This document shows, in pieces, positions 26,601 to 36,564 of a DNA stretch of 64,000 nucleotides. The translations under genes were made by a program, and so were the position numbers. Origin of the DNA: Bacteroidota bacterium (GTDB lineage: Bacteria > Bacteroidota > Ignavibacteria > Ignavibacteriales > Melioribacteraceae); NCBI GenBank assembly GCA_018818065.1, contig JAHISV010000012.1, positions 372,001 to 436,000 of the forward strand, read 5' to 3'. Below the pieces are notes generated by a model. That model saw nothing but the letters and a program-made list of their open reading frames with translations, did no database searches and was not told the DNA's origin. Each line of letters starts with the position of its first letter. Position 1 is the first letter of the stretch.

Positions 26601-26958
26601 TGATGTATTAATTGATGATTACTCGGTGCGACAAATCTTCAGCAATTTAATTGAGAACGCTATAAAATATACTAAGAAAGGAGAAGTATCTGTTGTGGTC
26701 TTTCATGATAAAAATGAAAAGGTATGCGTATCCGTTCAAGATACAGGAATTGGTATCGCAAAAGAATTTATACCTGATTTATTTAAGGCGTTTACCCAAG
26801 AAGAGGCAGGATATACCAGAAGATTTGAAGGAAACGGTTTGGGTCTGGCGTTGGTAAAAAAATATTGTGAAATGAATAACGCTGAAATATCCGTAGAGAG
26901 TGAAAAAGGAAAGGGAACTTGTTTCACAGTAATTTTTAACACCAAACATAAATCTTAA
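23686..26958 (+). CDS. Two-component-propeller sensor histidine kinase
   Basis: Membrane sensor kinase of 1090 residues. A signal-anchor (about 15-35, ending in SAQ) is followed by 13-14 Reg_prop repeats, seen as recurring (L/I/M)W(V/I)GT..GL motifs from about residue 65 to 690, enough for two seven-bladed propellers. Then come a Y_Y_Y domain (about 735-820), one transmembrane helix (about 825-845), HisKA with the phospho-accepting His in MSHEIRTP, and HATPase_c with NLIENAIKYT, DTGIGI and GNGLGLAL. It ends there: no receiver and no AraC domain, unlike Bacteroides hybrid regulators, so it needs a separate response regulator. It is divergent from the phosphodiesterase-glpD pair and convergent with the next kinase. 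Ligand unknown. Confidence 0.92.
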   Translation: MKIILQAIRNKEKIQQIIIIIISALSGVFTNLSAQNNQFKFEHITTDMGLSHGIVYGVLQDSRGFMWFGTQDGGLNRYDGYSFVVFEHDPTNPKSLSNNNPGVIYEDKSGALWVGTWGGGVNQYFRDTGEFVHFKNIPGNKNSLSSNRVQSLFEDRHETLWVGTFDVGLNSIDKSRKIIRHFKHDASNPNSISHNRIWAMLEDSLDNLWVGTTNGLDKFNPSREKVLSYKHNPNDPESISDSQARCLLIDKAGYLWVGTGEGLNKLQDDKFSCYLPYADEPEDTRNNINTLFQDEMGRIWVGTEGGGLCVFNEQTKSFRIFLNDPANPESLTHNDVRFISQDKSGILWITTRGGGVDKLNLNPKKFKHYNHQSFHKSSLSNNHVRTIYKDKTNIIWIGTDTGLDRFDRRTGRFSDYSSKIFGKTNSFYNSVNAITENSHERMWIGTHEGLFGFNNKPGEFKRFVHYEFSENDRASLSNNLVWTLFVDHTDALWIGTYKGLSKLTTDNKFINYYSDKNNVNTLTDNSIRTIIETSTGTLWVGTDSGLNKFDRETETFKRYFYDPNIPNSIGNDRIYSLCETKKILNGTLWIGTQRGLTRMDVDSNGAESFTVFTKNNGLPNNVILGILEGDDGNLWLSTLKGISRFNPISNEFRNYNTSNGLQGNEFNIGASFVGKDNELFFGGTNGFNSFYPSKVQDNKHIPPIVITDFKVSGRHISLNKSITEIEEIRLTYKDNSISFEFAALDYNSPEENMYSYILEGSDGNWIDAKNRRYASYSNLDPGEYIFKVKGSNNDGFWNETGTSVKIIINPPFWRTWWFTTFIVLLIVFIIIIVIQNRIKNFENQKKLLEKQIEMSNRSDRLKTEFLAQMSHEIRTPINAILSFVTLIKERFAETNSGSIDDLLNPIDSSGRRVVRTIDLILNMSEIQTGTFEPIIKTFNLHRDILTNMIKEFNTAADSRHLTLKYECIVDNSDVLIDDYSVRQIFSNLIENAIKYTKKGEVSVVVFHDKNEKVCVSVQDTGIGIAKEFIPDLFKAFTQEEAGYTRRFEGNGLGLALVKKYCEMNNAEISVESEKGKGTCFTVIFNTKHKS

Positions 26959-26992
26959 TTAATAAATACATTGGGGTGAGTGGTTCTTTTTA

Positions 26993-28963
26993 CTACTCCT
27001 TCAATGGACAAGTAAAAATAAATGATGTTCCTTCATTCAAGACACTTTCTACCCTAATCTGACCACCATTTTTTTCAACAAAATCCTTACACAATATAAG
27101 TCCAAGTCCGGTGCCTTCTTCGTTCTTGGTCCCCTTTGTTGTAGTTGTAACATCAAGTCGGAAAAGTTTGTCTATTGTCTCACTATCTATTCCAACTCCG
27201 TTATCCTTGACGCAAATACTTGCATATTCGTCATGGACTTCACCAAGTACTATTATTTTACCACTTTCCCTGGTAAACTTGATAGCATTGCTGACGAGGT
27301 TTCTTAATACAGTCTCGAACATAAACTTATCTACATTCACAATAACTTCCTCAGGAATATCACTTTCAAGATTTATAAACTTTGCTTTTGCTGATTCCAA
27401 CAGTTGTCCGAGAGAAGAATCAACAATCTTTTTAAGATTAAGATCCTCTTTATTGATTTCCAACTTACCACTTTGCGATCTGGACCATGTAAGCAGGGTT
27501 ATTAACAAGTCATACGTTTTTTCAGCTGAGTTAAAAGTATCCTTTATAAACATTTTTCTTTCTTCATCTGTCAGATCATCATAATCTTGCTGTAGAATCT
27601 CGAGAAATCCTTTTATTGTTACAAACGGGTTTTTAAGATCATGTGACAAAATTCGGAAAAATTTATCTTTCGCGTCATTTGATTCACGTAACTTGCCTTC
27701 TGACTGTTCCAATTCTCTTCGGGATAGAATCCTATCCATTGCTATACCAATCTGATCTGAGGTAAATTCGATCAATTCTCTTTCTTCCTCACCAATAGCG
27801 TTTTCGTCCTCATAATCCTGCATAACCACTACACCCTTAATCTCATCTCTTACACGGATAGGCACACCCAGCCAAATTTTTGATGCGGTGCCCACCATTT
27901 CAATTTCACCCTCAGCGGTTAGTTTGTCTGATAATGCTTCGTCCATTAAGAGAGATTCTCCGGATCTGATTACGTAGCCAGTTACTGATCCGCGGGCGGG
28001 AATTGAGTCGTAATCATCAAATTCATCCACAAGATAAGGGATAGAGATAGTTTCATCCCCTTTATTATAAAGTGCGATGAAGAAATTATCAGATTTAACA
28101 ATTCGGTTTAGAATATCACAAATTTTCTTTAGCAGCAACTCAAAATCATGAATTTCATAAACCGCATTATTTATGTCGTAAATAACACCACTAATAATTT
28201 CAGATTTTTTCGCCTCGGTAATGTCCCTTAAAACCGAGAGAACTGCTTCTTCACCCTCATAAGTTACGAATGACTGTGCTACGGCAAACCATTTTTTTCT
28301 GTTATCCCATAACTTAAGCTGGGTGTCAAAGCGAGGACTCATCATTTTTTTGGAAAAACTTTCGATATACTTTGTTAAGATACTTTCCTGTCTTTCGTTA
28401 TAGGCTATAACAAATGGCTTACCAATTAATTCTTCCTCGGTGAACCCCAGTATATTACAGTAAGCTTCATTAACCATAAGAATATTACCTGCTTTATCAG
28501 TTATTCTCATGCCATCGATTGATCCTTCCCAGGTAGCTTTAAATTTTTCCTCTGACTTCTTTAATTCTTTTTGCGTCTCTATAAAATCAGTTATATCCTG
28601 AAATGATTCTATCCCGCCCACCACATTCTGATTACCATCGTACAAATATTCAACGTTTTTGTTTATGTATTTCGTCTTGCCTTCTTTTGTTTTTATGGTG
28701 CATTTCGCATAAGTTTGGGGTTTGGGAATCAAACTGTCAAACAATCCACAGTGCTCGGAACAAGGTTCTCCTGCAAACAAATTACATTCTTTACCAACAA
28801 CTTCTTCCTTATAGTATCCTGTAATCTCCTCGGCCATTTTATTCCAATCCGTAATTTTTCGATCCATATCGACTGTAAAAATTGCACTAGGAACCATTCG
28901 GAAAAGAATTTCGGCTTTATTAGCCTTAATGGTTGAATCGATGTGTGGTTTGCCGATATTCAT
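26993..28963 (-). CDS. PAS-PAS-GAF sensor histidine kinase
   Basis: Soluble kinase of 656 residues, last gene of a five-gene signalling operon. Domains: PAS (about 20-135, containing a Cys-rich CNLFAGEPCSEHC stretch also seen in redox-type PAS proteins), second PAS (about 140-255), GAF (about 265-410), HisKA with the phospho-acceptor in LSHDLKNP, and HATPase_c with NLVSNAIKFT, DNGVGI and GTGLGL. No transmembrane helix. The gene ends convergently with the propeller kinase. RBS-like AGGT lies before ATG 28963. The signal is unknown; the clustered cysteines make a redox or metal cue possible. Confidence 0.9.
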   Translation of the reverse strand: MNIGKPHIDSTIKANKAEILFRMVPSAIFTVDMDRKITDWNKMAEEITGYYKEEVVGKECNLFAGEPCSEHCGLFDSLIPKPQTYAKCTIKTKEGKTKYINKNVEYLYDGNQNVVGGIESFQDITDFIETQKELKKSEEKFKATWEGSIDGMRITDKAGNILMVNEAYCNILGFTEEELIGKPFVIAYNERQESILTKYIESFSKKMMSPRFDTQLKLWDNRKKWFAVAQSFVTYEGEEAVLSVLRDITEAKKSEIISGVIYDINNAVYEIHDFELLLKKICDILNRIVKSDNFFIALYNKGDETISIPYLVDEFDDYDSIPARGSVTGYVIRSGESLLMDEALSDKLTAEGEIEMVGTASKIWLGVPIRVRDEIKGVVVMQDYEDENAIGEEERELIEFTSDQIGIAMDRILSRRELEQSEGKLRESNDAKDKFFRILSHDLKNPFVTIKGFLEILQQDYDDLTDEERKMFIKDTFNSAEKTYDLLITLLTWSRSQSGKLEINKEDLNLKKIVDSSLGQLLESAKAKFINLESDIPEEVIVNVDKFMFETVLRNLVSNAIKFTRESGKIIVLGEVHDEYASICVKDNGVGIDSETIDKLFRLDVTTTTKGTKNEEGTGLGLILCKDFVEKNGGQIRVESVLNEGTSFIFTCPLKE

Positions 28964-29081
28964 AACTTTACCTAATAATGTTAGTTTTCAGGAATTGAAA
29001 GTTACAATAAATTTACTTCCTTTGCCTTTATTACTAGTAGAACTAATTCCAACTCTATTTAAATCATGTTTTTCTTAAAAC

Positions 29082-32000
29082 TTATTCGTTAACTCTTAGA
29101 GCTTCTCCCAATAATCCCAGTAAATTCTTCTGTGCGAAAGGTTTTGGCAAATAATGCGAGCACCCAGCGCGAATAAATTCTTCTTTATCTCCCCCCATAG
29201 CATATGCTGTAACTGCAACAATAGGGATCTTTTCATAACCAGATATTTCTCTGATTTCTCTCGTCACTTCAGCTCCGTTTTTTCCCTTGCCCAAATTTAT
29301 ATCCATAAGAATTGCATCATATTTATTTAGATTCACCATTTCCAGGGCGGAATCGCCGTTCATTGCTGCATCTACATCATATATTTTTTTAAGAAATAGT
29401 TTGGCAACCACAATATTTGTGTCGTCATCTTCAACCAATAATATTTTTGGTTTTATTTTTTGCGTATTTATTTTGCCTTCGGCTATTGGTAATTTTTCTA
29501 AAGTCGCTTCCTCATTCATTTCTTCAATTAGACTATCCTCGTTAATTAAAGGAAAGCGCATTATAAAAGTTGAGCCTTCTCCAAAAGTACTCTCTACAGA
29601 TAATTCTCCGTTCATCAGGTGAACATATTTGTATGCAATGCTTAACCCAAGTCCCAAACCCTGGGAACTTCTGCTGTGTCCCTCACTTACCTGCCGGAAT
29701 TGCTCAAATATTTGTTTCTGGTTTTCTTTCAGAATTCCACAACCTGTATCAATTACTTTGATTACCTTAAACATCTTACCTTCGTAATCTTCATCACCTA
29801 TCTCTATTGTAATGCCACCATTTTCAGTATACTTTATTCCATTATCTACCAGAAATCCAAGCACCTGTTCGAATAGATCTTTGTCCAGTTTTACTGGTGT
29901 ATCATTATTATTGAGTGTTTTCAGATATAGATGCTTTTCCTCCGCAGATTCCGCATGCACCGAAATTACTTTTTCAACAATCTGTAATGGATTAATGTGA
30001 GAAATCGCTACTGTAATATTACCGGATTCAATTATTGAAAGATTCAGAATGGAGTTAAGTGTATTGGATAGTCTTTTCCCGCTATTAAAAATCCGACCAG
30101 CCATATCCTTATGCTCCACATCTGTAATTTCATTTTTAAGTGTCTCTGCGAATCCCAGGATTCCAACCAGGGGTGTTCTCAGCTCATGACTCATATTGTT
30201 CAAGATACTTGTTTTTATACGGCTGGATTCCTCGGCTCTCTCTTTTGCCTCAACAAGAGCGAGCTCTACCATTTTAGCATCTGTAATGTCTTCAACGACA
30301 CCCTCGTAATAGATTATCTCATTCTTTTCGTCCCGCACTGTTCTTGCACTCTCTCTAAAAAGTCTAACCGTTCCATCCTTTTTTTTCCACTCGCTTTCAT
30401 ATCCGTAAATTACATCTTCATTTTTAATTATTTTTTGAAATACCTCCCTGTTTTCATTTCTGACATACCCTTTTTCAACCGTCCCAAGTTTCAACAATTC
30501 CTGAAATGATTCATAACCCAGCATGTTTAGCAAGGCAGGATTTGCAAGAAGGATTTCACCTCTCGGAGTTGTTTGATACATACCAATTGTGGAATTTTCA
30601 AACATACCCCTGAATCTATCCTCACTGTCGACCAGTGCTTTTTCAGCTTGTTTGCGCACAGTAATATCCCTCACCATACCGACAGCATGCCAAGCTCCCT
30701 TCATAAGAATACCAGAAACTGACAGCTCAACTGGAAATTCACTACCATCTTTTTTCTTCGCCATCATTTCACGAACTTTGTCAATAATTGGTCCATCCCC
30801 GGTTTTCTGGAAATTCTCCATTCCCTCAGTGTACGGTTTTGCATATCTATCAGGAGCAATAAATTCGTGAATGGGCAAACCTATCAACTCTTTTGCTGCG
30901 TAACCAAACATCTTTTCAGCCGCTGTATTGAAATAAATAACCTTTCCTTTTTCATCAATCATAACAATGCCATCTTGCGCGGCTTTCGTAATAGCTAAAA
31001 ATATTTCCTCGCTCTCTTTAAGGCTTACTTCAGCATTTCTTCTCTGAATAGTCTCACTGAGTATTAAAGCCACGTTCTTTAAAAGGTTCTGTTCTTCACT
31101 AATAAAGGGGCCAATTTCCCGAAAGGGCTTCTCTTCGGTATAAAACACCTCAATAATTCCTCTGTGCCCGCTTGTGTAATGGAAAAATTCCTGCAAGAAC
31201 CATTTTGTTTCCTTACAATTGTCAGTACTGACTTCAAATTCTTGTAGTCTTATTCTGGCGCTTGTTATTCCCGAATTTTGAAAACCAAAAGGCAAAGCCT
31301 CAACAGTTCTTTGAAGTATTTCATAAACTGTAAGAGTGTTTTTCTGGCAAATATCATTTATTGAGTTAAGGCAACTCATCTCCTTTACACGTTCGGTAAG
31401 CGTATTTAGTAATTTTTCCTGCCTCTCCTCTGCTCGTTTCTTTTCTGTTATATCAATAACTGTTCCCTGAAAAGTATTTCCATCGATTTTTTTAACGCTT
31501 TCTAATAGCCAAATCGGCTTACCATTTTTATTCTTAAGTAGTATTTCAACTACTGCTTCCTGTTTAGTATTCTCCATTTGAACCAAAAAGTCTTTTCTTC
31601 CCCCCTTATTATAGTATAGATCATCAGCTTTTAATTTCAGAATATCCTCGCGATAGGTATAACCTAACAAATGAGCAAAAGCATCATTGCAATCAATCAT
31701 TTCCCCATTACCACCAGACTTATATATACCAACTAGAAGATTATCAAATAATAAGCGGTATCTCGTTTCGCTCTCTTTTAACTCCTTAAGAGATGCTTTC
31801 TGTTTTGCTTCCAATTCATTGTTATAAACACAATAGGCAATATCGCCAACAACCTCTTCAAGAAGAGAAAGTTCTTCAGGATTACTAAACTCCTCACCCA
31901 CTGAAACCGTTAACACTCCAAAATTAGTATTATTGGAAATAAGAGGAATTGTTATTGCCTTCTGCTCAATATAGTTACCAGCAATTGGGCAATCTTTACA

Positions 32001-32687
32001 TTCCATGAGTGGCTGATTGATAATGTAAGCTTTTTTATCCTCTAACGAATGACGATAACAATTTAGCCCCTCATCTGTCTTTATAAGCCGTAATACCTTT
32101 TCAAAATCATTATCTAATCCTGATTGAGCGGCATGGGTAATATTTCTATCCTTATCGTGCAATACTATCCAGGCATTATTATATCCTCTTGCTTCGGTAA
32201 GGCTATTAGCACTAAACTCTATCAACTCCTGTATATTCTTTTCCTTAACAATTTTTTGATTAATGTTTCTTATAGTTCGTAACATGTTGGAAAGGTGCCT
32301 GATCTTTTTCTCCAACCGGCTTTTCTGCAAAGCCATTTCAATAGTGGCGCGAAGCTCCCGATCTTCGAATGGTTTAATGAGATAACCAAAAGGATCAGCG
32401 CTTTTTGCCCGACTCAATATCTCATCATCACCGTAGGCAGTTAAGAATATTATGGCCGGATTAATAGTTTTTTTTATTTCAATCGCTGTATCAATCCCAT
32501 CCATGGAACCTTTAAGCATAATATCCATTAAAATTAAATCCGGTTTTAGGCTTAGGGCTTTTTCAATAGCGTCAGGTCCCGAGGAAGAAATACCCAGCAC
32601 CTCATACCTGAAATTCTTCAAGGCAATCTTTATCGATTCGGCAACTATCCCCTCATCCTCAACAATTAAAATACCGTGCTTAGCCAT
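29082..32687 (-). CDS. Hybrid histidine kinase with receivers at both ends
   Basis: Cytoplasmic hybrid kinase of 1201 residues. Order: REC (phospho-acceptor D55), GAF (about 140-290, with CYRH and ECKDCP cysteines), PAS (about 305-415), GAF-like (about 430-550), PAS (about 560-680), PAS (about 685-800), HisKA (MSHELRTP), HATPase_c (DNGIKYTENG, DTGCGI, GLGLGLSI) and a second REC (about 1070-1195, LMDINLGKG). Two receivers around one kinase core imply phosphorelay input and output. Its start overlaps the end of the next upstream kinase gene by eight bases. AAGGAAAAA precedes the ATG. No DNA-binding output. Confidence 0.9.
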   Translation of the reverse strand: MAKHGILIVEDEGIVAESIKIALKNFRYEVLGISSSGPDAIEKALSLKPDLILMDIMLKGSMDGIDTAIEIKKTINPAIIFLTAYGDDEILSRAKSADPFGYLIKPFEDRELRATIEMALQKSRLEKKIRHLSNMLRTIRNINQKIVKEKNIQELIEFSANSLTEARGYNNAWIVLHDKDRNITHAAQSGLDNDFEKVLRLIKTDEGLNCYRHSLEDKKAYIINQPLMECKDCPIAGNYIEQKAITIPLISNNTNFGVLTVSVGEEFSNPEELSLLEEVVGDIAYCVYNNELEAKQKASLKELKESETRYRLLFDNLLVGIYKSGGNGEMIDCNDAFAHLLGYTYREDILKLKADDLYYNKGGRKDFLVQMENTKQEAVVEILLKNKNGKPIWLLESVKKIDGNTFQGTVIDITEKKRAEERQEKLLNTLTERVKEMSCLNSINDICQKNTLTVYEILQRTVEALPFGFQNSGITSARIRLQEFEVSTDNCKETKWFLQEFFHYTSGHRGIIEVFYTEEKPFREIGPFISEEQNLLKNVALILSETIQRRNAEVSLKESEEIFLAITKAAQDGIVMIDEKGKVIYFNTAAEKMFGYAAKELIGLPIHEFIAPDRYAKPYTEGMENFQKTGDGPIIDKVREMMAKKKDGSEFPVELSVSGILMKGAWHAVGMVRDITVRKQAEKALVDSEDRFRGMFENSTIGMYQTTPRGEILLANPALLNMLGYESFQELLKLGTVEKGYVRNENREVFQKIIKNEDVIYGYESEWKKKDGTVRLFRESARTVRDEKNEIIYYEGVVEDITDAKMVELALVEAKERAEESSRIKTSILNNMSHELRTPLVGILGFAETLKNEITDVEHKDMAGRIFNSGKRLSNTLNSILNLSIIESGNITVAISHINPLQIVEKVISVHAESAEEKHLYLKTLNNNDTPVKLDKDLFEQVLGFLVDNGIKYTENGGITIEIGDEDYEGKMFKVIKVIDTGCGILKENQKQIFEQFRQVSEGHSRSSQGLGLGLSIAYKYVHLMNGELSVESTFGEGSTFIMRFPLINEDSLIEEMNEEATLEKLPIAEGKINTQKIKPKILLVEDDDTNIVVAKLFLKKIYDVDAAMNGDSALEMVNLNKYDAILMDINLGKGKNGAEVTREIREISGYEKIPIVAVTAYAMGGDKEEFIRAGCSHYLPKPFAQKNLLGLLGEALRVNE

Positions 32688-35600
32688 TAGATTTTTCCTT
32701 GAATTTAATCTTAAATTTTGCGCCGTGTTCGGATGAAACTTTCAGGCTGCCATTAAGTTGGTTTTCTACCAAAATGGATACCAGGTGCAAACCCAGAGTT
32801 TTTGATTCAATCAGATTAAAATCAGCTGGCAAGCCTACTCCGTTGTCGCTTACTTCCAGTTCAATGTCATCAATGCCGGTAGTACAAAGGGTTATTTTTA
32901 TAAATCCTTTTTTAGAATCTTCCCAGTCTTTATAACCAGGGAAAGCATACTTAAAAGCGTTTGAAACCAACTCATTAATTAGTAGTCCGCAGGGAATGGC
33001 AAAATCAATATCCAACGAGACAGCCGAAAAATCCGTAATATCAATGTGTATTTTACTCATATCAATGTTACTCGCTCTTGCTAACTCATTCGTTAAAGTC
33101 CTCATGTATTCCTTAAAATCAATCCTGGATAAATTATGCGACTGGTATAATTTTTCGTGTACAAGAGACATAGAACGAATGCGAAGATTGCTGTCTTCGA
33201 AGGCTGCTGCAACTTCTTTATTATCAACGTAATTTGCCTGCAGCTTTAGCAAGCTTGAAATAACCTGCATATTATTTTTAACACGATGATGAATCTCCCT
33301 TAGCAGCACTTCTTTTTCTTTTAATGAGGCACTTATTTTCTCGATTGCATTTTTCCGTTCTGTAATATCAAGAACCACTATAACAACATAAAGCAACTCA
33401 TTAGTATCACTTAATACTGGGTAACCATTACAAAGAACCCAAGCCACATCACCCAATTCGGATCGGTTTACTCCCACCAAATAATTAGTTAATGATGCTC
33501 TGGTTGAGATTACCAGATTGACAGGATATTCTTTAAAAGGCATAGTGCTTCTATCCTCTCTAATAAAACACCAGGCAGGATCAATAGCCTTTTTACCCAT
33601 CATCTGTTCATAACTTAAGCCTAATATATCCGGAGCCATCTTATTACTAAACGTTACTGTTGTATCGGGCGCGTGAATTATAAGACCGGTCTGCAGATTC
33701 TCTATCAATGCTCGGTACTTTTCTTCACTTTCTTTTACTATGTTTTCACTCTGCATCCTGTTAAATGCTATTCCAATGGTTGAGCCGATTTCTTCAAAAA
33801 ATTCAATGAGATCCAGGGTGAATCTGTTTGGACGTTTATCGCTAAATTGAAGCAAACCAATTATTTCATTGCCTGAATGAATTGGGACTAATGCAATTGA
33901 CTCATACCCCTCGGTGATACAATGATTTCTCATATGAGATTGATGATCGCCAGCTGAGGTCGGAATCGGAACCACTGTTAAATTATTGGACCAAAAACTT
34001 CCGCCGTGAGTAAAACTGGATACAGATGGATCTGTTCGTCCCGAGATGACATTTCCGCACATACATTCCAGAATCGGCTTATTATGTGAATCACGTATTA
34101 TATTGCCCGTCAAATCTCTGGCACAAATTGATTTACCAAATTCAACAAAATGAGCGGGAAATCCATTTGTCTCGAAGTAAGGAAAATCTTCTCCCGCTTT
34201 CAAACGAATTCCAACAGCTCCAAAATCAGTAAATTTTTTCATCTCCTCCAAAATATCTTTAACTAATTGCTGCCATTCGTTTGGTCTGTTTAATATTGAA
34301 AGGATTTTTGCCGTAAGATCTTGTCTCTTTTCGGCAAGAACTCTTTCAGTTATATCAATATGTTGTATTATAGCATTGATAACCTTTCCTTCTGTATTGA
34401 GGACAGGGGAAATTGTTACGTCTAAAGAAAGTGAAGTATTGTTTCTTAGTTTAAGATTTTTCAGCTGTGATGTGTCGTACTCAAGTGAAAACTTAGCAAT
34501 TTTGTTTTCTTCAAAGACTTTTTTTACTAATGGCAGATTTCCTTGCTCTATAACAATTGTATCCTTTAGTATGTTGTATTTTCCTACGACTTCATCATTA
34601 GTTATATGAAGTAAATTGCGGCATGCCTCATTAAGACGAATAAGTGTCCCAGATGCATCGGAAATCCACATAGCATGTGGACTGTGTTCAATAATATTAT
34701 CCAAGAAACTTTGAGAAGCGCGCAATGCTTCTTCCGCCTGCTTGCTCTTAGTTATGTCCTGGACAAGTCCCATCAGTCCTATAATTCGTTCCCTTTCAAA
34801 AACCAGGTTAGATCTAACCTGAACAAAAGCTAACGAACCATCCTGCTTTACAATAGGAAATTCCGACAAAGGTTGAACTTCTCCACGTTGGATGAACGCT
34901 TTATGTTCGTTTACAATTTCATCTTTACAAGCCGGGTCAATAAATTCTTCAAAGTTTCTGTTCAATAACTGGTCAGAAGTTTCGAAACCGTGGATTTTGG
35001 CTAATTCTTTATTGGCAAAAGTTATCATGCCTTTTTCATCCGAAGTGAAAACTCCTTCTCTCATATTATCAACCAGATTCCTGTATTTTTCCTCACTTTG
35101 CCGCAATGCTTCTTCCGAAAGCTTGCGTTCGGTAACATCCCTTATCAAGCCAATAAAACCTGTTATATCCCCGTTAAGCTTCTTTAAATAAAAAATGTTT
35201 GTTTCACCCGGAAACACCTTGCCGTCTTTCTTCATGTAATTAACTGTATATAAAAAAGGACTTTCACTATTTGAATTCTCTTTTAAGGCTTTCCCAAGTT
35301 CGATAAACTGTTTTTCATTTTCGTATATCACAATTGTCTTTTTGTACCTAATCTCATCAAGTGAGTAGCCGAACAGTGAGGTAAAAGTAGGATTACAATC
35401 TATTATTTCCCTATCCGTATTAGCCACAATGATGGCATCCCTGATACTGCTATACAAGTCCCTGTAATTTTCTTCCGATTCTTTCCGGGCTAATTCCATC
35501 TGTTTACGTTCAGTAACATCCCAAACAGTTGAGATCATTAATTTATCTTTGGAAAGTGGAATATTTTTTGCCGAAATAAAGGCTGTCTCTCTTCCTTTTC

Positions 35601-36435
35601 TTGTTATGGGAATATCTTCCCAGGACATACGTTCCGGATCACCGCTGGCGCAATCTTCAAGAACCTTTTTTTTCATTTCTTCCCTAAACAAGGAGTCTTC
35701 ATAAGCACTAGTCCAAAATGAATCAGGCTCTGATAGTTTGGCCCTTGTTGTTCGGTAAAATTTAGGAAAGTTATCATTCATGTAACGGAAGTTTACACTT
35801 GGCTCAACTGAATTTACAGCAATACCAACAGGAAGATTATCCAGAATATTTTTAATATAAGATTCACTTTGTTTAAGAGCTTCCTCCGTTTTTATTCGCC
35901 TTTCAATATTTTCTTCAAGTTCCTTAACATACTGTTTAAGCTTATTTTCATTTTCCGCAGTCTGGCGCATTTTATCTTCAAGCTTTCGGATAAGAGTTTC
36001 ATTGTATTCTTTCAATACTATGGTTTCATTTAATTCTGGGCTTTTAGTTGGAGGAAGACCTCTTTGGTTAGTCTCTGCAAATAACAATTTAATAATCTCT
36101 AAGAAGTCATCAGGTTCCTGCGGTTTTAATATGAATCGGTCGGCACCCAAATTATGAGCAAATTCTTCATCTTTCGGATCCGTATAAGTTGCAGTATAAA
36201 ATATTATTGGCACTTTCTTCAACTCTGTGTCTTTTTTACACTCTCGGCATAATGAGTATCCATCCATTACCGGCATTAAGATGTCTGTAATAATAAGATC
36301 CGGTTTTTCTTTGCGTGCTAATTCTAATGCTTCTGCCCCATTTCTTGCGGAAATGGTTTGATAACCGCCACCTTTCAGCAAGGTTTCAAGATAATACAGG
36401 TTTTCCTGTTTGTCATCGGCTATTAATATTTTCAT
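32680..36435 (-). CDS. REC-multiPAS-GAF histidine kinase, HisKA_2 type
   Basis: Soluble kinase of 1251 residues. It begins with a receiver (D51, K-containing C-terminal strand), a coiled coil (about 155-190), several PAS domains in series (about 190-690), a GAF domain (about 700-895), another PAS (about 900-1030) and a HisKA_2 core with the phospho-acceptor in LLREIHHRVKNN, followed by HATPase_c (LLINELVSNAFKYAF, DNGVGLP). HisKA_2 kinases usually signal to stand-alone receivers. It sits between the PAS-protein gene upstream and the double-receiver hybrid kinase downstream, which it overlaps by eight bases. GAGAGTGA precedes ATG 36435. Confidence 0.9.
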   Translation of the reverse strand: MKILIADDKQENLYYLETLLKGGGYQTISARNGAEALELARKEKPDLIITDILMPVMDGYSLCRECKKDTELKKVPIIFYTATYTDPKDEEFAHNLGADRFILKPQEPDDFLEIIKLLFAETNQRGLPPTKSPELNETIVLKEYNETLIRKLEDKMRQTAENENKLKQYVKELEENIERRIKTEEALKQSESYIKNILDNLPVGIAVNSVEPSVNFRYMNDNFPKFYRTTRAKLSEPDSFWTSAYEDSLFREEMKKKVLEDCASGDPERMSWEDIPITRKGRETAFISAKNIPLSKDKLMISTVWDVTERKQMELARKESEENYRDLYSSIRDAIIVANTDREIIDCNPTFTSLFGYSLDEIRYKKTIVIYENEKQFIELGKALKENSNSESPFLYTVNYMKKDGKVFPGETNIFYLKKLNGDITGFIGLIRDVTERKLSEEALRQSEEKYRNLVDNMREGVFTSDEKGMITFANKELAKIHGFETSDQLLNRNFEEFIDPACKDEIVNEHKAFIQRGEVQPLSEFPIVKQDGSLAFVQVRSNLVFERERIIGLMGLVQDITKSKQAEEALRASQSFLDNIIEHSPHAMWISDASGTLIRLNEACRNLLHITNDEVVGKYNILKDTIVIEQGNLPLVKKVFEENKIAKFSLEYDTSQLKNLKLRNNTSLSLDVTISPVLNTEGKVINAIIQHIDITERVLAEKRQDLTAKILSILNRPNEWQQLVKDILEEMKKFTDFGAVGIRLKAGEDFPYFETNGFPAHFVEFGKSICARDLTGNIIRDSHNKPILECMCGNVISGRTDPSVSSFTHGGSFWSNNLTVVPIPTSAGDHQSHMRNHCITEGYESIALVPIHSGNEIIGLLQFSDKRPNRFTLDLIEFFEEIGSTIGIAFNRMQSENIVKESEEKYRALIENLQTGLIIHAPDTTVTFSNKMAPDILGLSYEQMMGKKAIDPAWCFIREDRSTMPFKEYPVNLVISTRASLTNYLVGVNRSELGDVAWVLCNGYPVLSDTNELLYVVIVVLDITERKNAIEKISASLKEKEVLLREIHHRVKNNMQVISSLLKLQANYVDNKEVAAAFEDSNLRIRSMSLVHEKLYQSHNLSRIDFKEYMRTLTNELARASNIDMSKIHIDITDFSAVSLDIDFAIPCGLLINELVSNAFKYAFPGYKDWEDSKKGFIKITLCTTGIDDIELEVSDNGVGLPADFNLIESKTLGLHLVSILVENQLNGSLKVSSEHGAKFKIKFKEKSNG

Positions 36436-36564
36436 TTGTCACTCTCACTTTCTGTAAAATTTTCGGACGGAAGAAAGGATTTTATCTGTCGGATAAACCA
36501 TCCCGGAAAATTCTACAAAGACCTATTACTAGAATATTTATTACAAATGCATTTTTTTGTTTGC

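Noticed and set aside
23686-26958. Hybrid two-component system with AraC output, as in Bacteroides
   Set aside because: The protein ends after HATPase_c; no receiver or AraC domain follows.
26959-26992. Terminator between the two convergent kinase genes
   Set aside because: The GAGTGGT/ACTACTC pairing has a mismatch and no clear T-run; too weak to list.
27111-27584. 157-codon plus-strand frame opposite the PAS-GAF kinase
   Set aside because: Antisense to the HisKA/HATPase region; Ser/Leu-rich translation without motifs.
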